A stretch of DNA of 64,000 nt from an uncultured candidate division WPS-2 bacterium (GCA_937927945.1 CALEYW010000031.1:1-64000); one strand, 5' to 3'. Numbered from the stretch's first letter, positions 53,090-61,828 are shown. Numbers and translations: made by a program. Notes: generated by a model not told the origin, from the sequence alone.

Positions 53090-53773
53090 GCGCTCGCGCC
53101 TGCCGCCCCATCATCTTGTCGATGAGGCTGGCGGCCGCGACGTTCAGCGCTTCCGACAAGAAAGCAGTCCCCATCGCGACCGACCCGTACAACAGGGTGC
53201 GGCTGACGACGAAGTCGATTTCCCACAGTTGGTAGCGGAGCACGGAGAATGCGATCGCTAGCGGCACGACGACCTGAAACGCGACGAAGAACGGCTGATG
53301 GACGAGCAAGACCACGAAATCCTGCCCGTGCTCCAGATGGAAGATCTGCCAGGGTAGGTGCGTCAAAAAGTCGCCTGCCACCGAAGCCGTGATTGGGTAC
53401 ACAACCCACTTCGTTTGCTGACGTTGAATCGGAGTTCGTACGCGGTAGAACCAGTACAGTTGGACGGCGACCGCGCTCGCGAACAGAGCGGCAATCGCGA
53501 TGAACAGCCCAGGATGCGGAAATCGATACGGATTCACCGCCGGAACGAACGCCCAGAGGGCGGTCAGGCGAGCACGCACACGCTGAGCGCCCGGATTGAC
53601 CACGCATTGAACCGCCCGTCCGGGAAGACGTAGAGGAACACGATGAACGATCCGAAGCCGAGGCTGCGCTCGAACAGCACCCACTGCGCTAGCGCGGGCG
53701 CATTGACGACGAGCGCATGCATCGGCGGCGGGATCGTTACGCCCATTGGGTCGGTGTGAAGCGCTTTCAGCAC
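53090..53773 (-). pseudogene. Fourth membrane sensor, N-terminal part only, frameshifted
   Basis: The frame ending at 53564 has ALVVNAPALAQWVLFERSLG then FGSFIVFLYVFPDGRFN. A frameshift leads to WAFVPAVNPYRFPHPGLFIA, LYWFYRVRTPIQRQQTKWVV and YQLWEIDFVVSRTLLYGSVA. The 'R.V.D..FV..R' element and helix pattern match the sensors at 30205, 31962 and 40175. The C-terminal GAF-like region is missing where the Ig/LamG fragment begins. Confidence 0.65.
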
Positions 53774-53865
53774 CCCGTCGCCGGCCCGCTCACGCTTGAA
53801 TACTCCACCTACTCCGTCGACTGCGGAGGCGGGCTGAGCATGATCGTTTTTACGCCGGGGTGTAC
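53735..53865 (+). pseudogene. MmyB-like domain fragment, second copy
   Basis: HWVGVKRFQHPVAGPLTLEY then STYSVDCGGGLSMIVFTPG duplicates the C-terminal part of the protein encoded at 50347-50916 (HWFGLKRFQHPVAGPLTLEY). It is in the opposite orientation, 3.3 kb away, and lies antisense to the start of the sensor remnant. Only about 40 residues remain. Confidence 0.7.
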
Positions 53866-53944
53866 GTTCGAAGCAGGCTCCAGTTCAGCAAATGGACACC
53901 GTCATCGCGCCGTGACCGTTCAATAGAACCTCTTTCTGACGCGA

Positions 53945-54364
53945 TCAAACGGCTGCCGTCGGCCCAAAGGCCTCGAGGATGGCGGTGAGCCGCGAGTTGA
54001 CGTCAGCCGCGATTGGGGCGAGCTCGTGGTGCCCGGTGAAAGCCAGCATCGCGTCGGCGTCGACCACGCCGACCGTCGTATGTCCGGCGGCCCGCCGCAC
54101 GATGACGTTGCAAGGAAGCAGGAGCCCGACGTCGGGATCGGCAGCGAGCGCGATCCTGGCGCTGTCGGGTTTGCAGGCGCCGAGGATCACGTAGTCGCCG
54201 ATATCGACGCCGGCTTTCGCGCGCAGCGTCGCAGCGACGTCGATCTCGCACAGGATCCCGAAACCGTGCTCGGCCAGGAGCGCCTTCGCGCGCGAAACCG
54301 CGGCGGGGAAGTCTAGCGCGACTTCGCGGCTCGTTCCGTAGGAATGACGGGTAGTGGTTGTCAT
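53945..54364 (-). CDS. DUF302 protein
   Basis: A 139-residue protein. The ATG 54362-54364 overlaps the RND pump stop (ATGA). SREVALDFPAAVSRAKALLA then EHGFGILCEIDVAATLRAKA and GDYVILGACKPDSARIALAA define DUF302, a small dimeric fold often next to copper or other metal efflux genes. It is co-transcribed with the RND pump and so probably under the CsoR-like operators at 57542. Confidence 0.9.
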   Translation of the reverse strand: MTTTTRHSYGTSREVALDFPAAVSRAKALLAEHGFGILCEIDVAATLRAKAGVDIGDYVILGACKPDSARIALAADPDVGLLLPCNVIVRRAAGHTTVGVVDADAMLAFTGHHELAPIAADVNSRLTAILEAFGPTAAV

Positions 54365-57300
54365 GCGGGCTGATACCTTTCTGAGGTGGGCACGGACGCG
54401 GGAACGGTGGAGTCCCTCGCAAGAGGGGCGTGGTACGTCACCAGTGCGTACAGCACTGGGACGACGAAGAGCGACAGCGCGGCGCTCGCACCCATGCCGA
54501 ACACCAGCGCCCACGCGAGGCCGCTCCAAACCGGATCGAAGGCGATGACGAGCGCCGAGAGCATCCCGGCCGCGGCGGTCAGCACGATCGGGCGTGCGCG
54601 AATGGTTCCGGCATCCAGCAACGCTTCGCGGACCTGTACTCCGTGGGCGATGCGTTCCTCGACGAACTCGACGAGCACGATCGAGTTGCGAACCACGATC
54701 CCGGCCAACGCGATCACGCCGATCATCGCGGTCGCACTGAAGTAGACGCCGAATGGTGCCAACAGGGCAAACCCGGGCAAGACGCCGACCAGACCGAGCG
54801 GGACCGCGCTGAGAATGACGAGCGGCACGCGCAGCGAGCGGAAGCGTGCGACCAGCACTAGATAAATCAATGCGATCGCAACCGCCATCGCCAATCCGAG
54901 ATCGCGGAAGACGTCGAGCGTGAGTTGCCACTCGCCGTCCCATCGCACGCCGTAGCCGGCAGGCAGGTGCGGGCCGCGCGCACGCGCGAGCATCAGGTCG
55001 ATGACGGCGTAGGTGGAACTGCGTCCGGCCATCTCGCCGGAAACATAGTCGACGTCTTGACCGTCCTCGCGATAAGCGACCGGCGGCGTAGTTTCCGTCA
55101 CCACCCTGGCAATCGATTGAAGCGGTACGCTGCCGGCAGTGGTGCTCGGGATGGCCGTATAGGCAAGCGCCGTCAGGCTGCCTCGCCAATCGTCACCATA
55201 GCGGAGAAAGATCGGGATCGGGTCGCGCGCGATCGAATCCCGGACGACCCCCGACTCGACGCCGCCGAACGCGGCGGCGACCTCGCGGGCGGCGCTTGCC
55301 GGCGGCACGCCACTCAGCGCCGCCTTGCGCAAATCGAAGATCAGATGGGCGCGCGGCGGTTGCCGCTTGGCCGTGGTGTCGGTGTCGACGACGCCCGGTT
55401 CGGCACGCACTAGCGTCGCGACGTCTTGCGTAACGGCGGCGCGCGCTTCCCGCCCCGGCCCGGTAACCACGCCCAACACGCTCGCGCGCACGGGCGGTCC
55501 CGGCGGCTCCTCGATCAGCCTCACCGACGCACCGTATGGAGCGCCCGCGGCTTGCAGCGCCGGCCGCAGGTCGCGTACGATCGCTTCCGAGCTCGTCCGG
55601 CGCTGCGCTTTGTCGGCCAGGTTTACGCGCAATTCGGCGAACCAGGCGGCGTCCCTGAAGAACGAGCCGCGAAGCACGCCATTGAAGTCGGGGACGGCGT
55701 GCGTACCGACGAACGTTTCGACGTCGCGTACCTCGGGCCGTTGCAGAAGCCGGGTCTCGACCGCCAATGCGGCCGCGCGCGTACGTTCTAGGTCGGTGCC
55801 GATCGGCTCGTCGATCGCGATCGAGAACGTATTCTCGTTTTGCGAAGGCAGCATGCGGAACTTGACGAGCTGCAGCAGCGGCAGCGCGAGTGCGAAAACC
55901 AACGTGGATGCGAGGACTCCCAAGAACGCGCGCCGCGGTCCGGGACGATCTAACAATCCGCCGAGCGCGTTGCGATAGACGCGCTGCCAACGTGCCTTCG
56001 CCCCGTTCCGAGGCCGGTGCCCCGAATGGAGCAGACGCAGTGCCGCCCACGGCGTGACCACCATGGCGACGCCGAGCGAGGCGAGCATCGCAACGGGGAC
56101 GTCGAGCGGGATCGGGCGCATGTACGGCCCCATCAGCCCGGTGACGAACGCCATCGGCAGGAAGGCCAGGATGACGGTGACCGTGGCGAGGATCGTGGGA
56201 CTCCCCACCTGCGCCACCGCGCGCACGACGATCGCACGCCGGTCGCCTCCGCCCTCTCGCAGCTCCCGATTGATGTTCTCGATGACCACGATCGCATCGT
56301 CGACGAGCAGCCCCAGCGAGAGGATGAGGGCGAAGAGGGTGATGCGATTGATCGTTTGGTGCGCGAGCATCGCGACGCCGAGCGTGATGAACAACGTGAG
56401 AGGTATCGCGAGCGCGACGACCGCAGCCTCGCGCCAGCCGAGCGCCAGCAGCAACAGCACCGAGACGATCGCGATCCCTTCCATCAGCCGCTGGAAGAGC
56501 TCGTTGACCGAAGCGTTCGCCTTTTCGCCGTCGTTCCGCGTCACGTCGAGGGTAATGCCGGCCGGCAGCGCAAAGGCGTGCGTCGAATCGAGAACCGCCG
56601 AGGCGACCTGAACGACGTTGGTTCCGCTGCGCTTGGCGACGGCGATGCTGACCGCGGTCTGCTGTACCGGCCCTCCGCGGTGAGAAGCCCAGACGTAGGT
56701 TTCTCGCGGCGCGAGCCCCCGCGACACGCGCGCGATCTCGCCGAGCTGCACCGGGACGCCGCCATGGACCGCGACCGGCGCCCCGGCGACGTCTTCGGCC
56801 GAGCGGAACGGTGCGCCGGCGCGAAGCTCGAGCCGCTGGAGGCCGTCGCTGACGTAGCCGGCCGGTTGTTCCGCATTCGAACGGAGCGCAGCGTCGATCT
56901 CGGCGAAGCCGACCGCATAAGCGTGCAGCCGCTGCGGATCGATGACGACGTTGATGTTGCGACTGCGGCCGCCGTAAAGCGTAAGCGCGCCGACCCCGGG
57001 CAGCGGAGCCAGCGCGTCGCTGAGCCGGTAGGCGACATCCCGCAACGCCGCCTCGTCGTAGCTCGCGCTCGACAGCGTCAGCACCACGACCGGAACGTCG
57101 TCGACATCGATCCGCGAAACGACCGGAGCCAGCGCGTCGGCGGGGATCGCCCCACGGTTTCCGAGCAGACGCGTGTAGAGATCGACGTACGCCTGCGTCG
57201 TGTCCGTCCCGACGCGGTAGCGGACGGTTATGATCGAACGTCCGTCGCCAGAGCTCGCGTAGACGTGCTCGACGTTGGCGATCTGGCCGATGACGCGCTC

Positions 57301-57543
57301 GAGCGGGAGCGTAACGAGCCGGACGACTTCGTCCCGCGCACGCCCTGGTGCATCGGTCGTGACGATCGCGGTCGGGACGGTGATGCGCGGATTCTCTTCG
57401 CGCGGCGTGAAGGCGATCGCGACCAGGCCGAACAGCGTCGCAGCCACGACCAGCACGACGGTGATCTTCGCGTCGAGGAAGGCACTGACAATCCGTGCCA
57501 GCGGGGTCGTGACCGGCTCCGGCTTCATGGCCTGTTCTAGCAT
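54361..57543 (-). CDS. RND-family efflux pump (AcrB-type inner-membrane subunit)
   Basis: A 1060-residue, 12-helix proton antiporter. The first helix VVLVVAATLFGLVAIAFTPR is followed by ENPRITVPTAIVTTDAPGRA; LILSLGLLVDDAIVVIENIN carries the helix-4 Asp-Asp proton relay; GVIALAGIVVRNSIVLVEFV is the helix-10/11 region. Full length for the family. No membrane-fusion protein or outer-membrane factor is adjacent. The first ATG (57543) overlaps the operator, so the ATG at 57528 may be the real start. The divergent CsoR-like regulator suggests metal-linked control. Confidence 0.92.
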   Translation of the reverse strand: MLEQAMKPEPVTTPLARIVSAFLDAKITVVLVVAATLFGLVAIAFTPREENPRITVPTAIVTTDAPGRARDEVVRLVTLPLERVIGQIANVEHVYASSGDGRSIITVRYRVGTDTTQAYVDLYTRLLGNRGAIPADALAPVVSRIDVDDVPVVVLTLSSASYDEAALRDVAYRLSDALAPLPGVGALTLYGGRSRNINVVIDPQRLHAYAVGFAEIDAALRSNAEQPAGYVSDGLQRLELRAGAPFRSAEDVAGAPVAVHGGVPVQLGEIARVSRGLAPRETYVWASHRGGPVQQTAVSIAVAKRSGTNVVQVASAVLDSTHAFALPAGITLDVTRNDGEKANASVNELFQRLMEGIAIVSVLLLLALGWREAAVVALAIPLTLFITLGVAMLAHQTINRITLFALILSLGLLVDDAIVVIENINRELREGGGDRRAIVVRAVAQVGSPTILATVTVILAFLPMAFVTGLMGPYMRPIPLDVPVAMLASLGVAMVVTPWAALRLLHSGHRPRNGAKARWQRVYRNALGGLLDRPGPRRAFLGVLASTLVFALALPLLQLVKFRMLPSQNENTFSIAIDEPIGTDLERTRAAALAVETRLLQRPEVRDVETFVGTHAVPDFNGVLRGSFFRDAAWFAELRVNLADKAQRRTSSEAIVRDLRPALQAAGAPYGASVRLIEEPPGPPVRASVLGVVTGPGREARAAVTQDVATLVRAEPGVVDTDTTAKRQPPRAHLIFDLRKAALSGVPPASAAREVAAAFGGVESGVVRDSIARDPIPIFLRYGDDWRGSLTALAYTAIPSTTAGSVPLQSIARVVTETTPPVAYREDGQDVDYVSGEMAGRSSTYAVIDLMLARARGPHLPAGYGVRWDGEWQLTLDVFRDLGLAMAVAIALIYLVLVARFRSLRVPLVILSAVPLGLVGVLPGFALLAPFGVYFSATAMIGVIALAGIVVRNSIVLVEFVEERIAHGVQVREALLDAGTIRARPIVLTAAAGMLSALVIAFDPVWSGLAWALVFGMGASAALSLFVVPVLYALVTYHAPLARDSTVPASVPTSERYQPA

Positions 57544-57584
57544 ACTCCCGGGGGTATACGCAATGGTACCCCCAGGGGTATAAT
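57542..57584. promoter_or_regulatory. Twin CsoR-type operators and -10 box
   Basis: ATACTCCCGGGGGTAT at 57542-57557 and TACCCCCAGGGGTA at 57567-57580 are G-tract palindromes of the CsoR/RcnR type. TATAAT (57579-57584) follows, about seven bases before the GTG of the regulator at 57591, implying a transcript that starts at or next to the start codon (leaderless). The first site covers the RND pump start. Confidence 0.75.
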
Positions 57585-57590
57585 GGCGCC

Positions 57591-57887
57591 GTGGCTACGC
57601 GAAAGAACGGAACTCGTCGTCTCTCGATTTCCGACGACGACCTTGGCGCGTTGCGCGCCCGCATGCGCCGGCTCGAGGGTCAAATCCGGGCGGTCGAGCG
57701 CATGCTGGGCGAGCGCCTGGACTGTCATGAGATCGTCCAGCAGATGGCGGCAGCCCGTGGCGCGCTCGACCGCTCGATGGTGCAGCTCATGGTCGCCAGC
57801 ATGACCGACTGCCTGCGCGCCGACGGCGGCGGCGTGAATGAGGCGGAACTGCGCCGGCTCGGCGAACGCTTCGCACAGTTCCTCTAG
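57591..57887 (+). CDS. CsoR/RcnR-family metal-sensing repressor
   Basis: A 98-residue all-helical repressor. RARMRRLEGQIRAVERMLGE is the family DNA-contact helix, followed by DCHEIVQQMAAARGALDRSM and a C-terminal TDCL. The two cysteines match the first and last ligands of the CsoR C-H-C copper site, but the middle His is not at its usual place (VASMTDC instead of the usual H...C), so metal specificity may differ. It likely binds the flanking operators and controls both itself and the RND-DUF302 unit. Confidence 0.88.
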   Translation: MATRKNGTRRLSISDDDLGALRARMRRLEGQIRAVERMLGERLDCHEIVQQMAAARGALDRSMVQLMVASMTDCLRADGGGVNEAELRRLGERFAQFL

Positions 57888-58120
57888 TGCCGGCGCTCGA
57901 CCAGCGCGAGGATGTTCGACATCAAGCACCATCCGGTGAGCGAGGATTGCAGCAGGTTTGCGCCGACGAACGCGGCCAGCCAGAGCCAGCGTAGATCGAC
58001 GAACGCCGCAAGACCCGCGCTGGCGAGAACGAGTAGGCCCGCGATCGCGCGCACCTGGGTTTCTACCGCCCATCCGCGCTGGTCCGCGCGAGCGCCGAGT
58101 TCCGAGAGTAGTGATGCCAT
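57884..58120 (-). CDS. DUF2892-type two-helix membrane protein
   Basis: A 78-residue protein: VRAIAGLLVLASAGLAAFVD, a turn, WLWLAAFVGANLLQSSLTGW and then CLMSNIL, the YgaP-like membrane hairpin found in sulfide/rhodanese loci. It is convergent with the CsoR-like gene (4-base overlap) and follows the 58132-58449 gene by 11 bases. Possibly linked to the rhodanese-type locus downstream. Confidence 0.85.
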   Translation of the reverse strand: MASLLSELGARADQRGWAVETQVRAIAGLLVLASAGLAAFVDLRWLWLAAFVGANLLQSSLTGWCLMSNILALVERRH

Positions 58121-58131
58121 GTCTCAACCCC

Positions 58132-58449
58132 TCACCGGTTGGTGAGTGGTTTGGCTGAACCGACGTCGGAATCGTCGCGCTGCCCGAATGCAACGCGGTT
58201 GTAGACGGCTGCCAGGATCCAGCCGGCAAGCGCGCCGCCGACGAATGCCCACACAACCATGAAGAGACCGCCACCAAATCCCATGTGGTAGCCGGCCCGT
58301 CCTTGACCGTATCCGCCCATCATCGAGCCGCCCATCATGGAACCGGCGCCCAGCAGGCCAAGCCCGCCGACAATCGCTAGCGCGACCGCGGCAACGCCTC
58401 CCGCGATCGCGAACGCCGCGGGCTGCAGTGTGGCAGAGATGTTTCGCAT
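58132..58449 (-). CDS. Small Gly/Met-rich membrane protein
   Basis: A 105-residue protein with two helices (AAFAIAGGVAAVALAIVGGL and GGLFMVVWAFVGGALAGWIL) joined by a Gly/Met-rich stretch GAGSMMGGSMMGGYGQG. Methionine-rich loops of this kind are known to bind copper or silver in other proteins. It is co-oriented with the DUF2892 gene, 11 bases ahead. No named family recognised. Confidence 0.7.
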   Translation of the reverse strand: MRNISATLQPAAFAIAGGVAAVALAIVGGLGLLGAGSMMGGSMMGGYGQGRAGYHMGFGGGLFMVVWAFVGGALAGWILAAVYNRVAFGQRDDSDVGSAKPLTNR

Positions 58450-58794
58450 TGGTTTCCTCGCTTTCCGCGATCTATTGTCTCACCGACGTTCCGCATTCTT
58501 AGGAACGGAAGCGGAAGGGACCAGACGGCGGCCTTCGCAGGTTCTTCACGACTACGTCTTACAATCTGACGTAGACTGTCCGCAAGGCCGCGGACGCGCC
58601 AAACCAAACCTTCTATGCATTTTATCGAATGCGCTACGCCGCAGAGGCCGGCGTTCCCAATCTCAACCTCTGCGGCAACAAGGACGCGACGTTCTTTCCC
58701 GATATCGTCGGACCCAGACGGTGTGCCGTCACTCGCGCTGCTCCAAATGGCTTCCCGCCTACCGTTTATCTGCTCTCTGGCTGGCTACAGAACG
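58450..58794. other. Gene-free stretch
   Basis: About 345 bases with short frames only. One plus-strand frame (AAEAGVPNLNLCGNKDATFF) looks protein-like but has no recognisable family and runs in frame into the P-type ATPase remnant that begins near 58795. Promoters for the divergent genes may lie here. Confidence 0.3.
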
Positions 58795-59143
58795 CTCTCG
58801 ATGCGGCCGTGCGTGACCGCGCCGCCGGGCTCGCGTCTGACGCAAAGACCCCGATGTATGTGCTGATCGGCGATGCATTGGCCGGCATCGTCGCCGTCGC
58901 GGATGAGGTCCGTCCCTCGGCGAAAGAGGCCATCGCGCGTCTCAAACAGATTGGCGTCCGAACCGCGATGGTGACCGGGGACAACCGGCATACCGGGGCG
59001 CGCTCTATCCGTCGCTGAAGGTGCTGTTGGCACCGGAGTGGGCGGCCATCCTGATGAGCGGCTCGACCATCAGCGTGACCGTAAACGCGCTCCTCCTCAA
59101 CCGCTGGTTGGCCTTGTGGCGTGGATTCTGCGGTCGTGAGCCG
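58795..59143 (+). pseudogene. P1B-type metal ATPase remnant with internal deletion
   Basis: TPMYVLIGDALAGIVAVADE then VRPSAKEAIARLKQIGVRTA and MVTGDN is the end of the phosphorylation domain of a heavy-metal P-type ATPase. After TGDNRHT the sequence changes frame into GALYPSLKVLLAPEWAAILM then SGSTISVTVNALLLNR, which is the last membrane helix. The hinge motif and about 150-200 residues between are deleted. The N-terminus is also missing. Confidence 0.8.
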
Positions 59144-59152
59144 CAGCGTGCG

Positions 59153-59878
59153 TTAGTTCCCTCGGCGGTTCGTCGCGATCATCTCGACAAAGTGAGCTGG
59201 CTTGGCCGGAAGAAATCCAGCGATCGCCTCCACGAACAGGTCACGATTTGTTTCCAGCAGCGCGCCGTTGTGCCGACGTTCAAATCCGATCGTTGACGAC
59301 GGCTTTCCGCTCATAGCGCGTCCACATGGGCTCCCGGAGATATGCGCGGGATACACTTCGACGTAGTCCGGAAGAGCAAGAAGCTTGTCGTGAAGCGAGG
59401 TGAACAACTCGTTCGCAGCGTTCGGGCCGCCAAGGTCCGGTCGCCCGATGTCCCCCACGAACAGTGTGTCCCCGGTGAGCACGAACCATGGTTCTTTCGA
59501 GCGCGTATGGTCACTCACCAGAAATGCAGTGCTCTCCGGCGTGTGTCCTGGCGTGTGCAACGCGCGGATGACGACGTTTCCTAACGAAACCTCCTGGTTG
59601 TCATCCAAAGGCGTGAAGGGAAACTCCAGTTCAGCGGTGCGGTGATAGTAGATCGGCGCGCCAGTGCGTGCGGCGAGCTCGCGTTCTCCGGAGCGATGAT
59701 CTGCGTGAACGTGCGTGCTCAGGATCGCCTCGATCTTCATCCCGCGTTCCCGAGCGATTTCGATATATTGAGCGACCTCAAACTGAGGATCGACGACCGC
59801 GGCGCGGCCTTGACCGCCTCAACCGAAGACGTACGAGGCGCAGCCGGTCTCAGATCGCAGGAGCTGGCGAAAGATCAT
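59153..59878 (-). CDS. ETHE1-like metallo-beta-lactamase with in-frame TGA (candidate selenoprotein)
   Basis: A 241-residue hydrolase if the TGA at 59819-59821 is read as selenocysteine 20: TGCASYVFG-U-GGQGRAAVVD. The rest is canonical: STHVHADHRSGERELAART, HTPGHTPESTAF, GDTLFVGDIGRPDL and a C-terminal GRAMSGKPSSTIGFERRHNG, the non-heme-iron site of persulfide-dioxygenase-like MBL enzymes. The ATG (59876-59878) overlaps the MFS stop as ATGA. A stem-loop follows the TGA. If TGA were a stop, the downstream ATG codon 41 would start a protein missing its first strands. Expected role: oxidation of persulfides or thiols. Confidence 0.75.
59795..59809 (-). promoter_or_regulatory. Candidate bacterial SECIS stem-loop after the MBL TGA
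   Basis: In the mRNA, bases 10-15 after the TGA (GGCCGC) pair with bases 19-24 (GCGGUC), six pairs including one G-U, closing a three-base loop GCC that starts with G at base 16. Position and loop are at the edge of the bacterial SECIS model as I recall it (16-37 bases). Confidence 0.5.
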
Positions 59879-61167
59879 GACGGTACACCTTGGGGCGAGA
59901 GCGTATGAGCCGCAGAAAGCGTTTCCCGCATACGGACGGCGACGATGGCGCCTGATCCGAGCGTGAGGCCGGCGACGACGGCGATGGCAGCATTTTGTCC
60001 GAGCGCCTGCGCGACGATACCGGAGAGGAGAGCGCCAAAGGCATAGCCCGAGTCCCGCCACAGGCGGTAGACGCCGACCGACGATGCCCGAACGAGCGGG
60101 TCGACCACGTCGCCGATTGCCGCTAGCAGCGTCGGATACACCATGGCGGTCCCGAGGCCGAGCAGCAACGCAGCGAGGAACCATAGTGCGAAATTAACCG
60201 GGGTCAGGAAGAGCGCGATCGCGATCGCCTGAAGCCACATGCCGCCGGCAATCATCCACTTGCGCCCGACGCGGTCGGAGAGCGCGCCGGTGAAGAGTTG
60301 GCACAGTCCCCACATGACCGGGTAAATGGCAGAGAGCATCGCGATCCGTTCGATGGCGAGTCCCGCAGCAGCAAAGTGCAATGGGAGAAGGCCCCAGGCT
60401 AGGCCGTCATTGAGGTTGTTCACGAGTCCGGCCTGGCTAATCGCCGAAAGCGTTCGGTCTTTCCACGAGACGCGCGCGAACAGCGCTCCGAACGACGTGC
60501 CTGGAGTCTGGCGCGGCGACTCCCCGCGTGCTGCCTCGAAGCGTGCGTGTCCATGCGTCTCGCGCACGAAAAAAATCGAGAGGGCGAGGGCGACGAACAC
60601 GGAGATGATGCCCAACGCGAACGGCCACGGCCGCAATCCGTACGCGGCCGCGATCGCGCCGGACAGGTATGCCGCGACGCCGACTGCGAGGTAGCCGGCG
60701 AACTCATTGAGTCCCATCGCAAGGCCGCGCTGCTTGGGGCCGACGAGATCGATTTTCATCACGACCGTCATCGACCAGCACAGGCCTTGGTTGATGCCGA
60801 GCAGCACGTTGGCGAGAACAATCCAACCCCACGCCGGGGCGTACATCAGCAAGAATGGAACGGGGATGGCAAACAGCCAGCCGGCGACGAGCAGCGGCTT
60901 GCGACCCGTCCGGTCGGCCGTTCGGCCCGCGTACAGATTCGCCAGCGCCTTCGTGAAGCCGAACGTCACGATGAATGACAGGACGGCGGTTTCCGACGCG
61001 AGCCCGAATACGCGCTGACCGACCAGCGGCAGCACGTCGCGCTCGATTCCTACCATCGAGCCGACGAACGCGTTGACCGCGACGAGCAGCCAGAACTGGG
61101 TCGCGTTGGCCGCAAGCCCTAGGCGAACGCGGCCGGCGACGTCAGCTGACAAGTTCGACCTCGCCAC
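59875..61167 (-). CDS. MFS transporter of the ArsR-rhodanese cluster
   Basis: A 430-residue, 12-helix permease. The GTG 61165-61167 is chosen as start; it overlaps the ArsR-rhodanese gene by 26 bases. LVAVNAFVGSMVGIERDVLP, LYAGRTADRTGRKPLLVAGW (motif A) and VDPLVRASSVGVYRLWRDSG are visible. The family member is of the type often found with MBL and rhodanese genes and is likely to move an inorganic or thiol-linked anion. It is coupled at both ends, so the cluster is one transcript. Confidence 0.88.
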   Translation of the reverse strand: MARSNLSADVAGRVRLGLAANATQFWLLVAVNAFVGSMVGIERDVLPLVGQRVFGLASETAVLSFIVTFGFTKALANLYAGRTADRTGRKPLLVAGWLFAIPVPFLLMYAPAWGWIVLANVLLGINQGLCWSMTVVMKIDLVGPKQRGLAMGLNEFAGYLAVGVAAYLSGAIAAAYGLRPWPFALGIISVFVALALSIFFVRETHGHARFEAARGESPRQTPGTSFGALFARVSWKDRTLSAISQAGLVNNLNDGLAWGLLPLHFAAAGLAIERIAMLSAIYPVMWGLCQLFTGALSDRVGRKWMIAGGMWLQAIAIALFLTPVNFALWFLAALLLGLGTAMVYPTLLAAIGDVVDPLVRASSVGVYRLWRDSGYAFGALLSGIVAQALGQNAAIAVVAGLTLGSGAIVAVRMRETLSAAHTLSPQGVPS

Positions 61168-61828
61168 CTGCGGCGACCCACTCAGCCGGCCCAAGCGCAA
61201 GACGCGTTGCGTGGAGCCCCTGCTCGCGAAGCAGGACGACCGCTTCATCGGCAAAGACGCAGTACGGTCCGCGGCAATACACCACATAGTGCTTCGACCG
61301 AGGCAACGCGATTTTGCCGGCTCGCAGGGCCTCGAGCGGCGCGCTGAAGGCGCCGGGGAGATGCGCGGCTTCGTATTCCTCGTGCGGGCGAGCGTCAAGC
61401 AGCGCCGTCCGCTCCGCCGCGAGCGCTTCGCGCGCCGCCGCGAACGTCACGATACCTGGGTCGCGAGGACCGAAGTACGACTTCTCGGCATCTGCGATGG
61501 AAGCGTCCACGGCTTCCGCGACCGCCCGCAGCTCCACGAGCAGCCGGTACACGGCCGAGCCGGTCGCCCGGTAGTGGGCGAACGTTCCTCTGCGTTCCAC
61601 CGTGACAAGGCCACACCGTGAAAGCACCTGGAGGTGCTGGGACGCGTTAGCGACCGTGAGGCCGGCCTCGGCAGCGAGATCCTGCACCGTACGAGGCCGC
61701 TGCGAAACGAGGTCGAGCAACTCCAGCCGATGCCGATTGGCCAGTGCGCCCGGAACGCGTGCGACGGCCGAGTATACGGCATCCTTGAAGCGACGCTTCC
61801 GTCTCGATTTGGCGGGGGTCTCAGGCAT
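61142..61828 (-). CDS. ArsR-type repressor fused to a rhodanese domain
   Basis: A 228-residue protein from the ATG 61826-61828. Residues about 15-95 form the winged helix-turn-helix (LVSQRPRTVQDLAAEAGLTV then ANASQHLQVLSRCGLVTVER). Residues about 125-228 form a rhodanese (LLDARPHEEYEAAHLPGAFS, with the active-site loop VVYCRGPYCVFADEAV). The catalytic-loop Cys and a second Cys five residues on are both present. ArsR-rhodanese fusions sense sulfane sulfur or thiol-reactive metals. A 20-bp operator abuts its start codon. Confidence 0.92.
   Translation of the reverse strand: MPETPAKSRRKRRFKDAVYSAVARVPGALANRHRLELLDLVSQRPRTVQDLAAEAGLTVANASQHLQVLSRCGLVTVERRGTFAHYRATGSAVYRLLVELRAVAEAVDASIADAEKSYFGPRDPGIVTFAAAREALAAERTALLDARPHEEYEAAHLPGAFSAPLEALRAGKIALPRSKHYVVYCRGPYCVFADEAVVLLREQGLHATRLALGPAEWVAAGGEVELVS

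Noticed and set aside
55193..57664. Long 823-residue frame overlapping the RND pump
   Set aside because: It is the Arg-rich third-frame shadow of the pump gene, with no domain signal and no start context.
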